Shown here: one piece after another, positions 48,224 through 58,246 of the stretch
How the letters are laid out: each line of letters begins with the position of its first letter
Position numbering within the stretch: the stretch's first letter is position 1
NCBI GenBank assembly: GCA_020847975.1
Contig: JADLBD010000117.1
Coordinates: forward strand, 1-64,000
Source of the DNA: Bryobacterales bacterium
GTDB taxonomy: Bacteria > Acidobacteriota > Terriglobia > Bryobacterales > Bryobacteraceae
DNA: 64,000 bases
Reading direction: 5' to 3'
The notes under the pieces: model-generated
Told to the model about the DNA's origin: nothing
Database searches by the model: none
The model's input: the letters and a program-made list of their open reading frames with translations, nothing else
Position numbers and translations under genes: made by a program

Positions 48224-50890
48224 ATGGAAGGACGCAAGCCCGAGTGGTCTGAGGGAACTCACGTTTATCATGCCCGATTCGGCTTGGGCGAAGTTGAGAT
48301 CGATCGTGGCGCCACTGTCCTGGTCCGTTTCGGCACCCAATACCAAAGCTGCGAGCCTACAACGCTCGAGGCGCGCCAGAGCCCTCGAGATGCGATATCC
48401 GCGTTGGCCTGGAGCGAACCCATCGAAGTCATCAGCAAGGCGCAGGCGGCCGCCATTACGTCCTTGAACGATTCCTGGGGGGTGTTCTCCCGGTCGCGGA
48501 TCGCACTGTTGCCGCACCAACTCTGGGTCTGCCACCGCGTCCTGCGCCGCTGGCCTATCCGCTGGCTCATTGCCGATGACGTGGGCCTTGGAAAAACGAT
48601 TGAAGCCGGGCTCATTCTCTGGCCGCTGCTCTCCAAACGCATTGTGGAAAGGCTGCTCGTGCTGTGTCCCGCCAAACTCGTTGACCAGTGGCAGGAGCGC
48701 CTGCGCGAGATGTTCGACATCCGCCTGTACCGATACCTCCCTGAGTTGGACACCCCCCGCTCGGACTTCTTCAATACTCACCAACAGGTGGTCGCCTCGC
48801 TGCACACTCTGCGCGCCGACCGCAATGGCCGGCACGATAGGTTGCTATCCGCCGAACCGTGGGACTTGGTGATCGTGGACGAAGCGCACCACCTCAACGC
48901 CGACGAGAAGAGCGGGAAGACTCTTGGCTACGAACTCCTGGAGCAACTCATGACGAATGACCGGGTGGTGTCGTGCCTGTTCTTCACGGGTACGCCCCAT
49001 CGCGGCAAGCAGTACGGCTTCTGGTCGCTACTCCGATTGTTGCGCGAGGACCTGTTCGATCCTGAGCGCCCGGACCGCGAGCAGTACGAGCGCCTCGGCG
49101 AGGCGCTCATCCGCAACAACAAGCAGAGCGTTACCGACATGCACGGCAACAAGCTGTTTCAACCCGTCGAGCAGCATCCTGAAACTTACCGCTACAGCCC
49201 CGAGGAGGAGTTCTTCTACCGCACGCTCACGGACTTCATCGAAACCGGGCGAGCCTACGCTTCATCGCTTTCATTGCAGGGCGGGCAGCAGGTCATGTTG
49301 GTCCTCATCGCGATGCAGAAGTTGGCGTCGAGTTCAGTAGCCGCCATTCGGAGGGCAATTGAGCGCCGCCTGGACAGGCTGCGCAAGGGCAGCGCGGCCG
49401 CTGTGGAAAAGCCCGACACCGAAATTCTCAAAGCGACGGACGCTGACCTGCTTGACGAGCAGCAGCCCGCAGTTGAGCAGGTGGCGTCGGTGCCCGATTT
49501 CTCCGTGGCGCTGATGCGCAACGAGATCCGGCACCTGGAGGTGCTTCTCGATGCGGCGCGGGCCGTTACGCGCGAAACCAAGATAGAACGTCTAGTTGAG
49601 ATCGTGGAGTCTCGTTTTCCGCAGGACCAGGTCCTTTTCTTCACCGAGTACAAGGCAACTCAGGCTGCGGTGATGTCCGCCCTTCAGAAGAAATACGGCG
49701 ACGGCTGTGTCTCCTTCATCAACGGAGACGAACAGATCGACGCGGTGATCAGCCAGTCCGGAAAGCTGGAACAACTCCGGGAGCCGCGCACAGCTGCCGC
49801 GGAGAACTTCAACGCCGGTAGGGTGCGCTTTCTGGTTTCCACTGAAGCGGGAGGCGAGGGCATCGACCTCCAACACCGATGCCACTCGCTCGTCCACGTG
49901 GACCTGCCATGGAACCCCATGCGTCTCCACCAGCGGGTGGGGCGTCTAAACCGGTATGGCCAGCAGCAAACGGTCCAGGTGGTAACGCTCCGCAATCCGG
50001 ACACAGTGGAAAGCCTGATCTGGGACAAGCTGAACGAGAAGCTGCACCTGATCATGCTCGCCCTCGGTAACGCCATGGACGACCCCGAAGACCTACTGCA
50101 ACTCGTTCTTGGAATGGCCGGTGGCGCGGTTTTCGATGAGCTATTTTCCGAGGGAACACGCATCCGCAGGGAGCATCTGGCCGACTGGTTCGACAGCAAA
50201 ACCGGGACCTTTGGCGGCCAGGCGGCGATAGAAACCGTCCGCTCGCTTGTGGGACATGCGACAAAGTTCGACTACCAGGGTCTGTGCGACATCCCAAAGA
50301 CAGACCTGCCCGCGCTTGCTACCTTCTTTGAGAATGCACTGCGCCGGAACAGCCGCAAGCCGATGTGGAAAGACGGCAAGCTCGCGTTTATCACGCCGGA
50401 TCCGTGGATTGCCGATCGGGGCGTGAGGCGCAAGTACGAGAACCTCGTCTTTTCGCGTTCCGGGCGCGGTGAGGACGTGATCGGAGTCGGGCACCGCGCC
50501 TTTGACCAGGCATTGCGCCAGGCCCTCGCTTCAGCCTCTAGCATGGCTGGGGTGAAGGGTCTGCCTCAGCCCATCGTGGTGTTCCAGATCTTCGACGAGG
50601 TCACCGAACACGCCGCTGCGCTTCAGACCTCGGCGATCGGGGTGGCAGTGGAGGGTACAAGTGGCGATTGCCGCCTCCTCAACGACCTGGAACTGCTGGA
50701 ACTGCTAAACGGCATGAGCACCGGCAAGGTGAATCCGTGTGCGAAGCAAGAAGAAGTCGGCAGGGCATGCGAGGTGGCCGAGCGCAACCTTCGAAGTCGG
50801 CTGCGCGACCTGCGCTTACCCTTCGTTGAGCCGGCCCCACGGCTGCATGCAATATTGTGGCCTGGGGAGGCAACACAGCAATTGCCGTAG
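48224..50890 (+). CDS. SNF2-family helicase (RapA/DrmD/DpdE-like)
   Basis: 888 residues. An N-terminal barrel-like part (GTHVYHARFGLGEVEI) precedes the motor: LIADDVGLGKTIEAGL near residue 117, VIVDEAHHLNAD near 216, LFFTGTPHRGKQYGF, and the C-terminal RecA domain with STEAGGEGIDLQHRC and LPWNPMRLHQRVGRLNRYGQ. It resembles RapA and the SNF2 proteins of DISARM (DrmD) and Dpd systems, which move on or remodel DNA. The last 250 residues are unrecognised. It is the third gene of the rightward row and converges with the sacsin-like pair 34 bases away. Confidence 0.88.
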   Translation: MEGRKPEWSEGTHVYHARFGLGEVEIDRGATVLVRFGTQYQSCEPTTLEARQSPRDAISALAWSEPIEVISKAQAAAITSLNDSWGVFSRSRIALLPHQLWVCHRVLRRWPIRWLIADDVGLGKTIEAGLILWPLLSKRIVERLLVLCPAKLVDQWQERLREMFDIRLYRYLPELDTPRSDFFNTHQQVVASLHTLRADRNGRHDRLLSAEPWDLVIVDEAHHLNADEKSGKTLGYELLEQLMTNDRVVSCLFFTGTPHRGKQYGFWSLLRLLREDLFDPERPDREQYERLGEALIRNNKQSVTDMHGNKLFQPVEQHPETYRYSPEEEFFYRTLTDFIETGRAYASSLSLQGGQQVMLVLIAMQKLASSSVAAIRRAIERRLDRLRKGSAAAVEKPDTEILKATDADLLDEQQPAVEQVASVPDFSVALMRNEIRHLEVLLDAARAVTRETKIERLVEIVESRFPQDQVLFFTEYKATQAAVMSALQKKYGDGCVSFINGDEQIDAVISQSGKLEQLREPRTAAAENFNAGRVRFLVSTEAGGEGIDLQHRCHSLVHVDLPWNPMRLHQRVGRLNRYGQQQTVQVVTLRNPDTVESLIWDKLNEKLHLIMLALGNAMDDPEDLLQLVLGMAGGAVFDELFSEGTRIRREHLADWFDSKTGTFGGQAAIETVRSLVGHATKFDYQGLCDIPKTDLPALATFFENALRRNSRKPMWKDGKLAFITPDPWIADRGVRRKYENLVFSRSGRGEDVIGVGHRAFDQALRQALASASSMAGVKGLPQPIVVFQIFDEVTEHAAALQTSAIGVAVEGTSGDCRLLNDLELLELLNGMSTGKVNPCAKQEEVGRACEVAERNLRSRLRDLRLPFVEPAPRLHAILWPGEATQQLP

Positions 50891-50924
50891 CAGGCTACTC
50901 TTGGATGCGGCATAGTCGCTCAAT

Positions 50925-53900
50925 TCAGGCGCGCGACGAACTCGCGTCCCAGACGAGCCTGTGTTCCAAATCCGGGTTTGCGGCAATGATCTGCAAAGGG
51001 ATATCGAACGCCATACCGAAGGCGGCGCGATCCTCATCCAGATATCGGGCGATCTCTTCATGAATTTGGCAGGAGACGGCAGGATCCGGGAGTGGATCAA
51101 GCTGCAGCCCCATGCGGATCAACAACTCCCTGACGCCACCCGTCGGAACGAAGGCGTGCCGATGAGCGAACCGGTTGTTCAAGTGACCGAGACGCAGAAG
51201 CTCGCGTACGACAAAACATGCGCCGATCCCCAGGCTTGGTGGCGGTACGTTGATCCCTCCTCCTTGTTGGGTGTGGTCCGCCCTGGGAGCCAAGACTTCG
51301 TTCAGTTCGAAGTCGTTGGTTTCTGCCTCAAGGTTCAGAAACAGTTCGGCGTACTCGTTCAGCCGGCGTGAGAGCTTGTAGAGGTGGGGGAAGAACCGCA
51401 TCCAGTGCGCCCAGGTATCGGTATCCACTTGGTCCTCGCAAAAACGCTCCAGCACTCCCATCCACTCGTCGGCCCGCTCTCTCGGATCTTCGGCGGAGTA
51501 GACCGCCCAAAACCCATGTTGCCTGGACATCTCAATGAAACTGCGATGCTGCTCGTCGGTCGATCTACCTGCCCGGTAGAAAGCGGCGCGCGCGAACAGC
51601 GTGAGCCATTCACTCCGATCGCTTCGGTCGAAATCTTCTGCCCACGGCGCTTTCAGCCGCGGAGCCCTACCGTTCGGATACACTCGTCGGTTGTACTCGG
51701 CTGTTTGCGTCTCTCCATTGCGCAGCCACCATCGCTCTATCCGTTCCAGCGCGGGACGCGGATCAGTGACTCTCACCACAACCGGTGCGGTTGCTCGCAC
51801 CTGTACAGCCGGCGTCAGCAAGTCGCTCCGCAGTTCTTCCGGGAGTTCGTCCGCTGAGAGTTCGGCAAGCCACGTGCCGTCCCTACCCAGCGCCGTGATC
51901 TGCCGTTGCACCTGGAGGCCCAGGTCGCCCCGTACAAGGTAGGTCAGCGCAGCGCGGCGCGCACGGCTATCGGCGGCTTGTCTAATCCACTGCGCGAGTT
52001 CAGGGGCATTTATAGCCATCTTCCTGCGGCAGAAGCGGAAGAACTCGCGTGCAGCCTCGCCGTATTCGGGCGCAAGGCGGCGATTCTCCGGGGAGAAAGC
52101 TTCCCGGCGGACTTCTTCATCCTCGCCGCCCGTCGCCAAGAGATCTCTTGCTCGTTCGCTGGTTCTGCCCGCCGAGCGGAATTGCACGTTCTCGAGCGTC
52201 TGCTCCGCCCGCCTGAGGTCGTCCATGACTTCTTGCGAACGGTCGTCTCTTTTGGGCAGTGCTCGTAAGACCTCACCGAGGGCCGCGGCATCGTCCGGCG
52301 AGGCCGTCTTCCCGTCCAACCAGGATGCGACAGAAGCCATGCCGATCGAGGCCAGACGGTCGAAACCAAGTTTCTGGAGGCCTTCGGACGCCGCGCCGGA
52401 AATCACCGCATCCGGGGCGTATTGCCGACTCTTCCATTCCGCCCAGCCAAACAGCGGTCCCACCGCGCCGTCGATGCCAAGCACGCCTACCAGCTTATGC
52501 TTCAACTTGGGGCCGGTGGTCAGCGCCTTGGCGCTGCCGGATAGGCCGTTAGGAACGACGGGTAAGTCGGCAGCCACGGCCTTCATGGCCACGATGAACA
52601 TGGGCTTCAGGATAGCGGCAACCGCGGAGTCGGGCTGCCCGACCGTCCGCTGGAAGAGCCTCCATAGCGACGCCCAGAAATCGTATTCAATGGCTTCTTG
52701 ACGCAACCCGAGGTCACGTCTGACCGTGTCCCACTGAGCTAGCCGTAGTTCGCGGAGCCGTTGGCCAAGGAGCGCTCCAATGCTGACGGCCAATTCTCCG
52801 TTCTCGGCGTTGTTCGACAGGCGGGCGCGTCCGGGATCAACATTGAACCTTCCGCACACGGCGAATCCGAAGTGCTGGGGCTCCCTTGTGGGACACGTTA
52901 CCCAAACGGCGGGAGTATCTTTCGGAAGATCAACAATGCCGTCCGGTCCGAGCCCGAACAGTGCGACTGCTTCATCCAGTTGGATGCGGAGCACGTTCAT
53001 GGCGTCGTCGCCAAACTGCAGCCTTCCAACTTCTAACGAGGCTTTGCCCGCGACCTTGCGACCTTCCCAAGCGGCCTTATGCGGTCGGTTCGCATCCTCA
53101 ACCGAGATTTCTCGGATTGATGATGAGAAAGCACATAGGCATCCGGCATTCCGACGAAAGTCCTCCAGAATCGCGGTTCGATCTTGCGCGCCGGGAAGGC
53201 GGAGGATTGTGCCGGGAACCATCTCCGGCCCAGACCACTGCTGCATTCGTGCGCGCAAGTGCGCTGCCCGGCTGGCCTCCAATGCGTGCGGGAGAACCCC
53301 TGCTCGAATTTCGAATTCCAACCCGGCGCTGGCCACTTCCGGTCTCTCGCACGCGAGCAAAACGCTCTTAAAGCCCAGGCCAAACTTGCCTGTCACCAAG
53401 TGGCCCGCCTCCAGCGGCTCCTGCTTGTCTGAGCCCGCCAGGGTGAGCATCCGCTCAAGGTCGCGGTGGTATCCGCGTTCACGCCCGTTGAAGCCTGTGG
53501 GCCCGACGTCGTTGATGGGCCGTCCCCAATGCAGAAAGGACAGTGCTTCGTCCTCGATTAGGACCACGAAGCGGCTCCTCGTGTGTGTCGGCCGCATCTC
53601 GCGAGCTTGTACATAGGCGTCGTCAGCGTTCTGGAATAGCTCAAAGGCAATGCTCGATTCCTGGTACTCCAGGTCGCGCAACCGTGCGCGCAAACCGCCC
53701 AGGACCGCAGTCTGAACCTCACCGCTCTCTTTCAGCAGTCTGCCCAATACGAGCCGTTGGGCCTGGTACTCGCTGGCCTTGGACGGGTCATCGGAATATT
53801 CGATGCGAAGACGCCTGAGATCTTCGATCTTGCGAAGCTGTGCCGTCAGGGCTGGCACACCTCTCGGCCGGACCTGCCCGAGATAGAAGGGCAAATACTC

Positions 53901-55187
53901 GAGTATCAGCTTCTCGGCCGTTTCCAGATGTAGCTGCTCGGTTTGGTCGAGCCTGGCCCACAATGGGCCGAGGTCCGTGATGCCCCGCAGATAGACCCAA
54001 CGGAGCAAGCCCTCCGCCGTCGCCCGCAAGATTGCACTCAATTCGCTGTTGCCAACTCCGCTTATGTCGATCTTGCGAAAGGTCACGTCATATGAAACCT
54101 TTCTTTCGTCGACTTGCGACCATCGGAGCCCCGGCTGGCCGGCCAACAGACTCGCTGGCTTCTTTTCCGCCGGGACAGTAAGCGGGTCGCCCGTGATCGA
54201 AGTGCAGGAGATCTCGGTGATCTCTTCAGCCCTGAAATGGACCGTACACGAGGCAATTGCTCTGTCGATGGTCATCGCGTCTAGGGGTTGGCCCGCCCAT
54301 TCGTTCTTCCACGGTATTTGGCTCAACGCCCATTCCCGCGTGTGCGGCGCGAGCATCTCATCCGCATGAACTTTCAACCGAGTCGATCCGGCCATCAAGG
54401 CCACCAAAACTCCTGTCTGTGCGCGGATGCCGCTGCTTCTTCGGAGCCATGGCGTAAAGTACTCGACTATTTTCTCAACGGACGGCGCGAGCGAATCCGG
54501 AGTGGTGTGTGCGGTCCGCAGGGACGGCTTGCTGCGCACCAACTCCCGCAAGATCTCACGGTGTTCCCTGCAAAGAACCGAGCCCCTCTCGGCGCCGGGT
54601 ACATCAATGCAGATCTTTTGCGCCGACTTCCAGGTCCCGGACGCGGTTCGCAGCTTCATTCCGCGCAGCACGCCGGGCCCCTGTGCCGTCTGCGAAAACG
54701 CAGCTAGGTAGGCGCTGAAGAGCCCATCGGATCCAGGCCGCTCCACGAGCCAATCGAGAATGCCTCTCACACGCCCTGCTGGCAGGGCTTTCGTCATGCA
54801 GTGAAACGCGCGCTGTCCTTCCTCATCGCCGTAAGCCGTGCAAACACGGGCGACCAGCCGCCAGCCACGGCTCGACTCATCCGGACAGGACTGCATCGTC
54901 TCGGCGCTGGACCGCAGGAACTCTGCTTTGATCTCGATCTTGCCTAATGCCGCGCCGGCCTCGTCGCGGAGCATGGAATGGAGTGTGCCGACACTGGCGG
55001 ACCGGTCGCACAGAATGTCGAGTGTCGGATTCCCACCTAGGCCGTCGGCCAGCATTGATGGGGTGACGTAGGTGTTCGAGAGTTCCGCGATATCAGTGAT
55101 CTCGCTCTCGGCCTCGCGCAGGACGATGAGCTTATCGGGGCCTAGGGCGGCGCCGGAGCGCAGCCTGAGCCAAGGCGTGCTATGCAA
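50925..55187 (-). CDS. Sacsin/HSP90-like ATPase, C-terminal ORF of a split pair
   Basis: 1420 residues from a TTG at 55187 that lacks a clear ribosome site; the frame is open to 55250. A GHKL ATPase domain sits in the middle, near residues 510-630: IAFELFQNADDAYVQA, EDEALSFLHWGRPIND, GHLVTGKFGLGFKSVLL. The long C-terminal region has alternating helical and strand parts, ending LRLGHLNNRFAHRHAFVP and a short tail. Proteins of this type appear in defence islands as chaperone-like ATPases. It overlaps the 1034-residue ORF by 46 bases and the joint reading looks like a continuous protein, so a single gene split by a frameshift is likely. Confidence 0.8.
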   Translation of the reverse strand: MHSTPWLRLRSGAALGPDKLIVLREAESEITDIAELSNTYVTPSMLADGLGGNPTLDILCDRSASVGTLHSMLRDEAGAALGKIEIKAEFLRSSAETMQSCPDESSRGWRLVARVCTAYGDEEGQRAFHCMTKALPAGRVRGILDWLVERPGSDGLFSAYLAAFSQTAQGPGVLRGMKLRTASGTWKSAQKICIDVPGAERGSVLCREHREILRELVRSKPSLRTAHTTPDSLAPSVEKIVEYFTPWLRRSSGIRAQTGVLVALMAGSTRLKVHADEMLAPHTREWALSQIPWKNEWAGQPLDAMTIDRAIASCTVHFRAEEITEISCTSITGDPLTVPAEKKPASLLAGQPGLRWSQVDERKVSYDVTFRKIDISGVGNSELSAILRATAEGLLRWVYLRGITDLGPLWARLDQTEQLHLETAEKLILEYLPFYLGQVRPRGVPALTAQLRKIEDLRRLRIEYSDDPSKASEYQAQRLVLGRLLKESGEVQTAVLGGLRARLRDLEYQESSIAFELFQNADDAYVQAREMRPTHTRSRFVVLIEDEALSFLHWGRPINDVGPTGFNGRERGYHRDLERMLTLAGSDKQEPLEAGHLVTGKFGLGFKSVLLACERPEVASAGLEFEIRAGVLPHALEASRAAHLRARMQQWSGPEMVPGTILRLPGAQDRTAILEDFRRNAGCLCAFSSSIREISVEDANRPHKAAWEGRKVAGKASLEVGRLQFGDDAMNVLRIQLDEAVALFGLGPDGIVDLPKDTPAVWVTCPTREPQHFGFAVCGRFNVDPGRARLSNNAENGELAVSIGALLGQRLRELRLAQWDTVRRDLGLRQEAIEYDFWASLWRLFQRTVGQPDSAVAAILKPMFIVAMKAVAADLPVVPNGLSGSAKALTTGPKLKHKLVGVLGIDGAVGPLFGWAEWKSRQYAPDAVISGAASEGLQKLGFDRLASIGMASVASWLDGKTASPDDAAALGEVLRALPKRDDRSQEVMDDLRRAEQTLENVQFRSAGRTSERARDLLATGGEDEEVRREAFSPENRRLAPEYGEAAREFFRFCRRKMAINAPELAQWIRQAADSRARRAALTYLVRGDLGLQVQRQITALGRDGTWLAELSADELPEELRSDLLTPAVQVRATAPVVVRVTDPRPALERIERWWLRNGETQTAEYNRRVYPNGRAPRLKAPWAEDFDRSDRSEWLTLFARAAFYRAGRSTDEQHRSFIEMSRQHGFWAVYSAEDPRERADEWMGVLERFCEDQVDTDTWAHWMRFFPHLYKLSRRLNEYAELFLNLEAETNDFELNEVLAPRADHTQQGGGINVPPPSLGIGACFVVRELLRLGHLNNRFAHRHAFVPTGGVRELLIRMGLQLDPLPDPAVSCQIHEEIARYLDEDRAAFGMAFDIPLQIIAANPDLEHRLVWDASSSRA

Positions 55188-58100
55188 ACCTGGGGGCGGG
55201 TCCGCCCGCCCGGCTTCTTCCTTCTGCCGTGCGAGCCATGGAGAATCTGTTTACCCCATACCTCGGGCTGGTTCGTTTTGAGTGCGAGAACTATAGCCGC
55301 GCGCAGATCGAGCCGAGGAATCCATCGTGACTGAAGGTCGCGGACCTCAGGCCTCGTGCTCTGCTGAATGATCGTGGCACCCAACAAGAGCTCGGCCGGC
55401 AGTTGCACACCGCCCCCGGCGAGATACGTCGTTTCGCCAATGGCAACTCGCTCGCCACGAGCCGTCAGGTGCGCGGGCAGGCTCTTCCATGTCCCTTCCT
55501 CCCACTGCCCATATCCCAGTATCGCGTCGAATTCGCCTTCGTTCAGGTCCAACGCCGCAGGCGCGCCGCGTTCAGCGACGAGCTTGACGACGTGCTCTGG
55601 TTCGATGGCGTGCAAGTTCAATGCATCCTGGTCGGCGGGCGTCACGAGTTCCGCGAGACCCGGATCAATAACAGTCCACCGGAACTCCTCTTGGTTAGCC
55701 GCCTCCCACAGCTTGCGCCAGGCACCGCGACTCTCTCCACGACCCGTCCACAGCTGATCGCTGCGGTCGAAGCCATCAGGCGTACCATGGAGCAGGAATC
55801 GCATCCCCCGAACCGTCTGCGCGTCTGGATCGGGAAGCTTCAGTGAGCGCAGCAACTCGCGACGTGCCGCCATGCCACCCAAATCTCGCGAGCAATGGCC
55901 AAGGGAGCCCAGCACGCCCTTGGCGTTGCACGGCGGTATCCGGTCGGCTTCTTCCGCACCTAGGACCAACGCTGCGAGTTCCTTGTTCACGACGAGGATC
56001 GTCTCTTGTGGGAGCACGGCCTGGAGCAAACGGCCAAGCTCGGCCCTCTCGCGCTCTGTGGTCCCCTGCCCCGTGCGGAAAAGCGTCCGCCGCTGCCAGC
56101 ACCGGAGCATGAACTCTGCGCTTACCGATGTCCGCTGTTCGGTCCGGCACTCAAACGCACTCAGGATCGCCAAGTGACCGGCACGTTTCAGCAACGTGCG
56201 CCGAGTTTCGACGGTCGCCCGGTCGAGCAGTTCTTGGGCATAGAGACGGCACGCATCGGCATCGCCTGAATGTCCGGCGAGCGCTGTCAGGAGAGCTTCG
56301 AGCGTGTCGATAGCGGTTTCTGTAGAGGCCTCGCCGGCGTCCAGATCCTTCGGCCAGGCGAGCGTTTCCGTCTCTTGCCGGATGAGAAGCTCCGCTACAT
56401 TCGGGTTGCGCCACGCGATGCGCAGTTTTCGCTCGCGCTGGATCATCTCGGCGATGCGCGACACGCTCGCTGCCATGCTTCGCAGGCGCTCGAGGCCGAC
56501 CGCCTCCACTGCCCTGCGGAGTAACGCACTCAGTGCGCGCTGCACGGCATCCGAGCTGACAACCGTCAGCTGCTTTAGAAAGTCTGCAGCGTAGTCGGCG
56601 TCCACCGAGGAATTGAACGTCCGCGCGGCATCGATACCCGCGATTAGTTCGACGGCTTCATCTTCCTCCCACGATCCGAGGTCTCGATCACGGGCCACAA
56701 GATTATCTGCAATCGGGTCGAATAGGACTACGTGATTGCCCAGACTTGCCAGGCCCGGAAAGACTCGCCACGGTCGGCCAGGATCCTTTTTCGGCGCTGC
56801 TGGCAACGGGAGCGTCCGTTCATCGGAGATCAGCGCCCAGCGGAATCCCTCTGGCGTTATCAAACGGAGCCATTTGTAGTTGGCGGCGACGCTCGCCTTC
56901 CACTTCGCCCATGTTTTCGAACTTCTGAGAGCACCACTCAGTGCGGCGACACGATCCTCAGCCATCTTGAGGGTCTCGCAAAAGGAGCGAAGCGCGGGCA
57001 GGACCAGATCCAGCGTGGCCTCCTCGGCCAACCCGACGTTCCACTCCCGGCGAATGCGTGCTTCGTCGTTTGAGAAAGCCGACGGGTCGCCGAAGTCATC
57101 CAGCCCATAAAGCGCGTTTCGCCCGGCATCTGCGAAGAAATGCCCGTGCAGGGTGAGGCTGTAGCCCCCCATGCGTGGGTCAATCTCAATGCTCTCTCCA
57201 TGCTCATCGACTGGCAAGAAGACAGCCCATCGGATGGTGAATTTGCCCGGAACTGTGTCCCGCATGAACACGGCGGCCGCATGAGGCTGCGCCTTGTCCG
57301 GCACCTGTCGTTCCTGCAACCCCTCCCGGACCCAGCTCGCGGGCCACGCTACGGACGACCGCAGCCGAAGAAGCTTCTCTGTGAATTGAAAACGTTGCCA
57401 TCCGGCCGACAGCACCCTCCGTGGTCCCGCTTTGATCACGGCCCGCAGTTCGGAGTCACCTGGCCGATGTTCGCGGAGCGGTCGGACAAAGTCAGGGTCC
57501 ATTTCGCTGGCGTGGACGCAGCATGCGTTGCCGTCGTCGCTCGGGACGTATACCTGAATGGAGATGAGGTCTCTCAGCAGAGGAAGTAGCGCCGTCATAC
57601 GTCCCGATGTGTTTTCGTCATTGAGGAGCTTCAGGAGACCATGATCGTCGCCCGGATAGTTCTCGATGATTGCCCCAGCGGTTCGACCGTCCGGCAATCG
57701 GAGATGAGCCCTCCTGCGGAGCGGAATGTACAAGATGAAAGCCGCGGTTTCCCCCGGCCAGCACACGGCCTGCAACCAGTTTCGCCGCAAGGCCGGCAAC
57801 TCGCTCGACCATTGTTCGTCCGTCAAGTCCCAATCCGCGCGGATCGAGCCCCAGGGAGTCAGCAGTTCCTTGTACACACGTTCCGGCGACTCCGCAACAA
57901 AGAAGAACGCCTCGCCCAAATGGAAGACACTCTTCATCCCCAGCCCGTACTTGCCAATCGTCCCAGGGTCGCCGGCCTTGCTGTTCAGACCGAAGCTACA
58001 AATCGCGCGAAAATCGGAGTCGCTGAAAGGGCCGTCGTTGACGAGGACCAACCCCGGCCCGCGGAGGAGGGGGTGCGCGTGCTGCGCGTCGCCGCCTAAC

Positions 58101-58246
58101 AAGCCGAGCCGGAGATTCGTCGCGTGCGCATCATCCGCGTTCTGGACCAACTCCTTCAAAATCGAAAACTGATCCTTGTAGCGATCCCGCAGGTTGTCGG
58201 TTATTAGATTAACGTCAGCGAGTTCGTCATGTTGAAAGCCGCTCAT
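55142..58246 (-). CDS. Sacsin/HSP90-like ATPase, N-terminal ORF of a split pair
   Basis: 1034 residues. The N-terminus is a sacsin-type GHKL ATPase: ITDNLRDRYKDQFSILKELV, ending in ELVQNADDAHA (N box), LVNDGPFSDSDFRAI, and GKYGLGMKSVFHLG (G2 box). All nucleotide-contacting motifs are intact. The rest consists of long alpha/beta repeats of unknown fold. The ORF ends with an unnatural-looking tail (GRRKKPGGRTRPQVCIARLG). Together with the following ORF it forms a roughly 2450-residue protein if a frameshift at 55.14-55.25 kb is bridged. It runs toward the SNF2 gene and may form the chaperone-like arm of the defence locus. Confidence 0.85.
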   Translation of the reverse strand: MSGFQHDELADVNLITDNLRDRYKDQFSILKELVQNADDAHATNLRLGLLGGDAQHAHPLLRGPGLVLVNDGPFSDSDFRAICSFGLNSKAGDPGTIGKYGLGMKSVFHLGEAFFFVAESPERVYKELLTPWGSIRADWDLTDEQWSSELPALRRNWLQAVCWPGETAAFILYIPLRRRAHLRLPDGRTAGAIIENYPGDDHGLLKLLNDENTSGRMTALLPLLRDLISIQVYVPSDDGNACCVHASEMDPDFVRPLREHRPGDSELRAVIKAGPRRVLSAGWQRFQFTEKLLRLRSSVAWPASWVREGLQERQVPDKAQPHAAAVFMRDTVPGKFTIRWAVFLPVDEHGESIEIDPRMGGYSLTLHGHFFADAGRNALYGLDDFGDPSAFSNDEARIRREWNVGLAEEATLDLVLPALRSFCETLKMAEDRVAALSGALRSSKTWAKWKASVAANYKWLRLITPEGFRWALISDERTLPLPAAPKKDPGRPWRVFPGLASLGNHVVLFDPIADNLVARDRDLGSWEEDEAVELIAGIDAARTFNSSVDADYAADFLKQLTVVSSDAVQRALSALLRRAVEAVGLERLRSMAASVSRIAEMIQRERKLRIAWRNPNVAELLIRQETETLAWPKDLDAGEASTETAIDTLEALLTALAGHSGDADACRLYAQELLDRATVETRRTLLKRAGHLAILSAFECRTEQRTSVSAEFMLRCWQRRTLFRTGQGTTERERAELGRLLQAVLPQETILVVNKELAALVLGAEEADRIPPCNAKGVLGSLGHCSRDLGGMAARRELLRSLKLPDPDAQTVRGMRFLLHGTPDGFDRSDQLWTGRGESRGAWRKLWEAANQEEFRWTVIDPGLAELVTPADQDALNLHAIEPEHVVKLVAERGAPAALDLNEGEFDAILGYGQWEEGTWKSLPAHLTARGERVAIGETTYLAGGGVQLPAELLLGATIIQQSTRPEVRDLQSRWIPRLDLRAAIVLALKTNQPEVWGKQILHGSHGRRKKPGGRTRPQVCIARLGSGCAPAPP

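Noticed and set aside
44192-50890. Naming the locus DISARM, Druantia or Dpd
   Set aside because: DISARM needs DrmA/B/C and usually a methyltransferase, Druantia needs a full DruE with its partner genes, and Dpd needs dpdA/B/C. Only shared helicase families are visible here.
55142-55250. Programmed frameshift in the sacsin-like pair
   Set aside because: No canonical slippery heptamer in the correct frame was found in the overlap.
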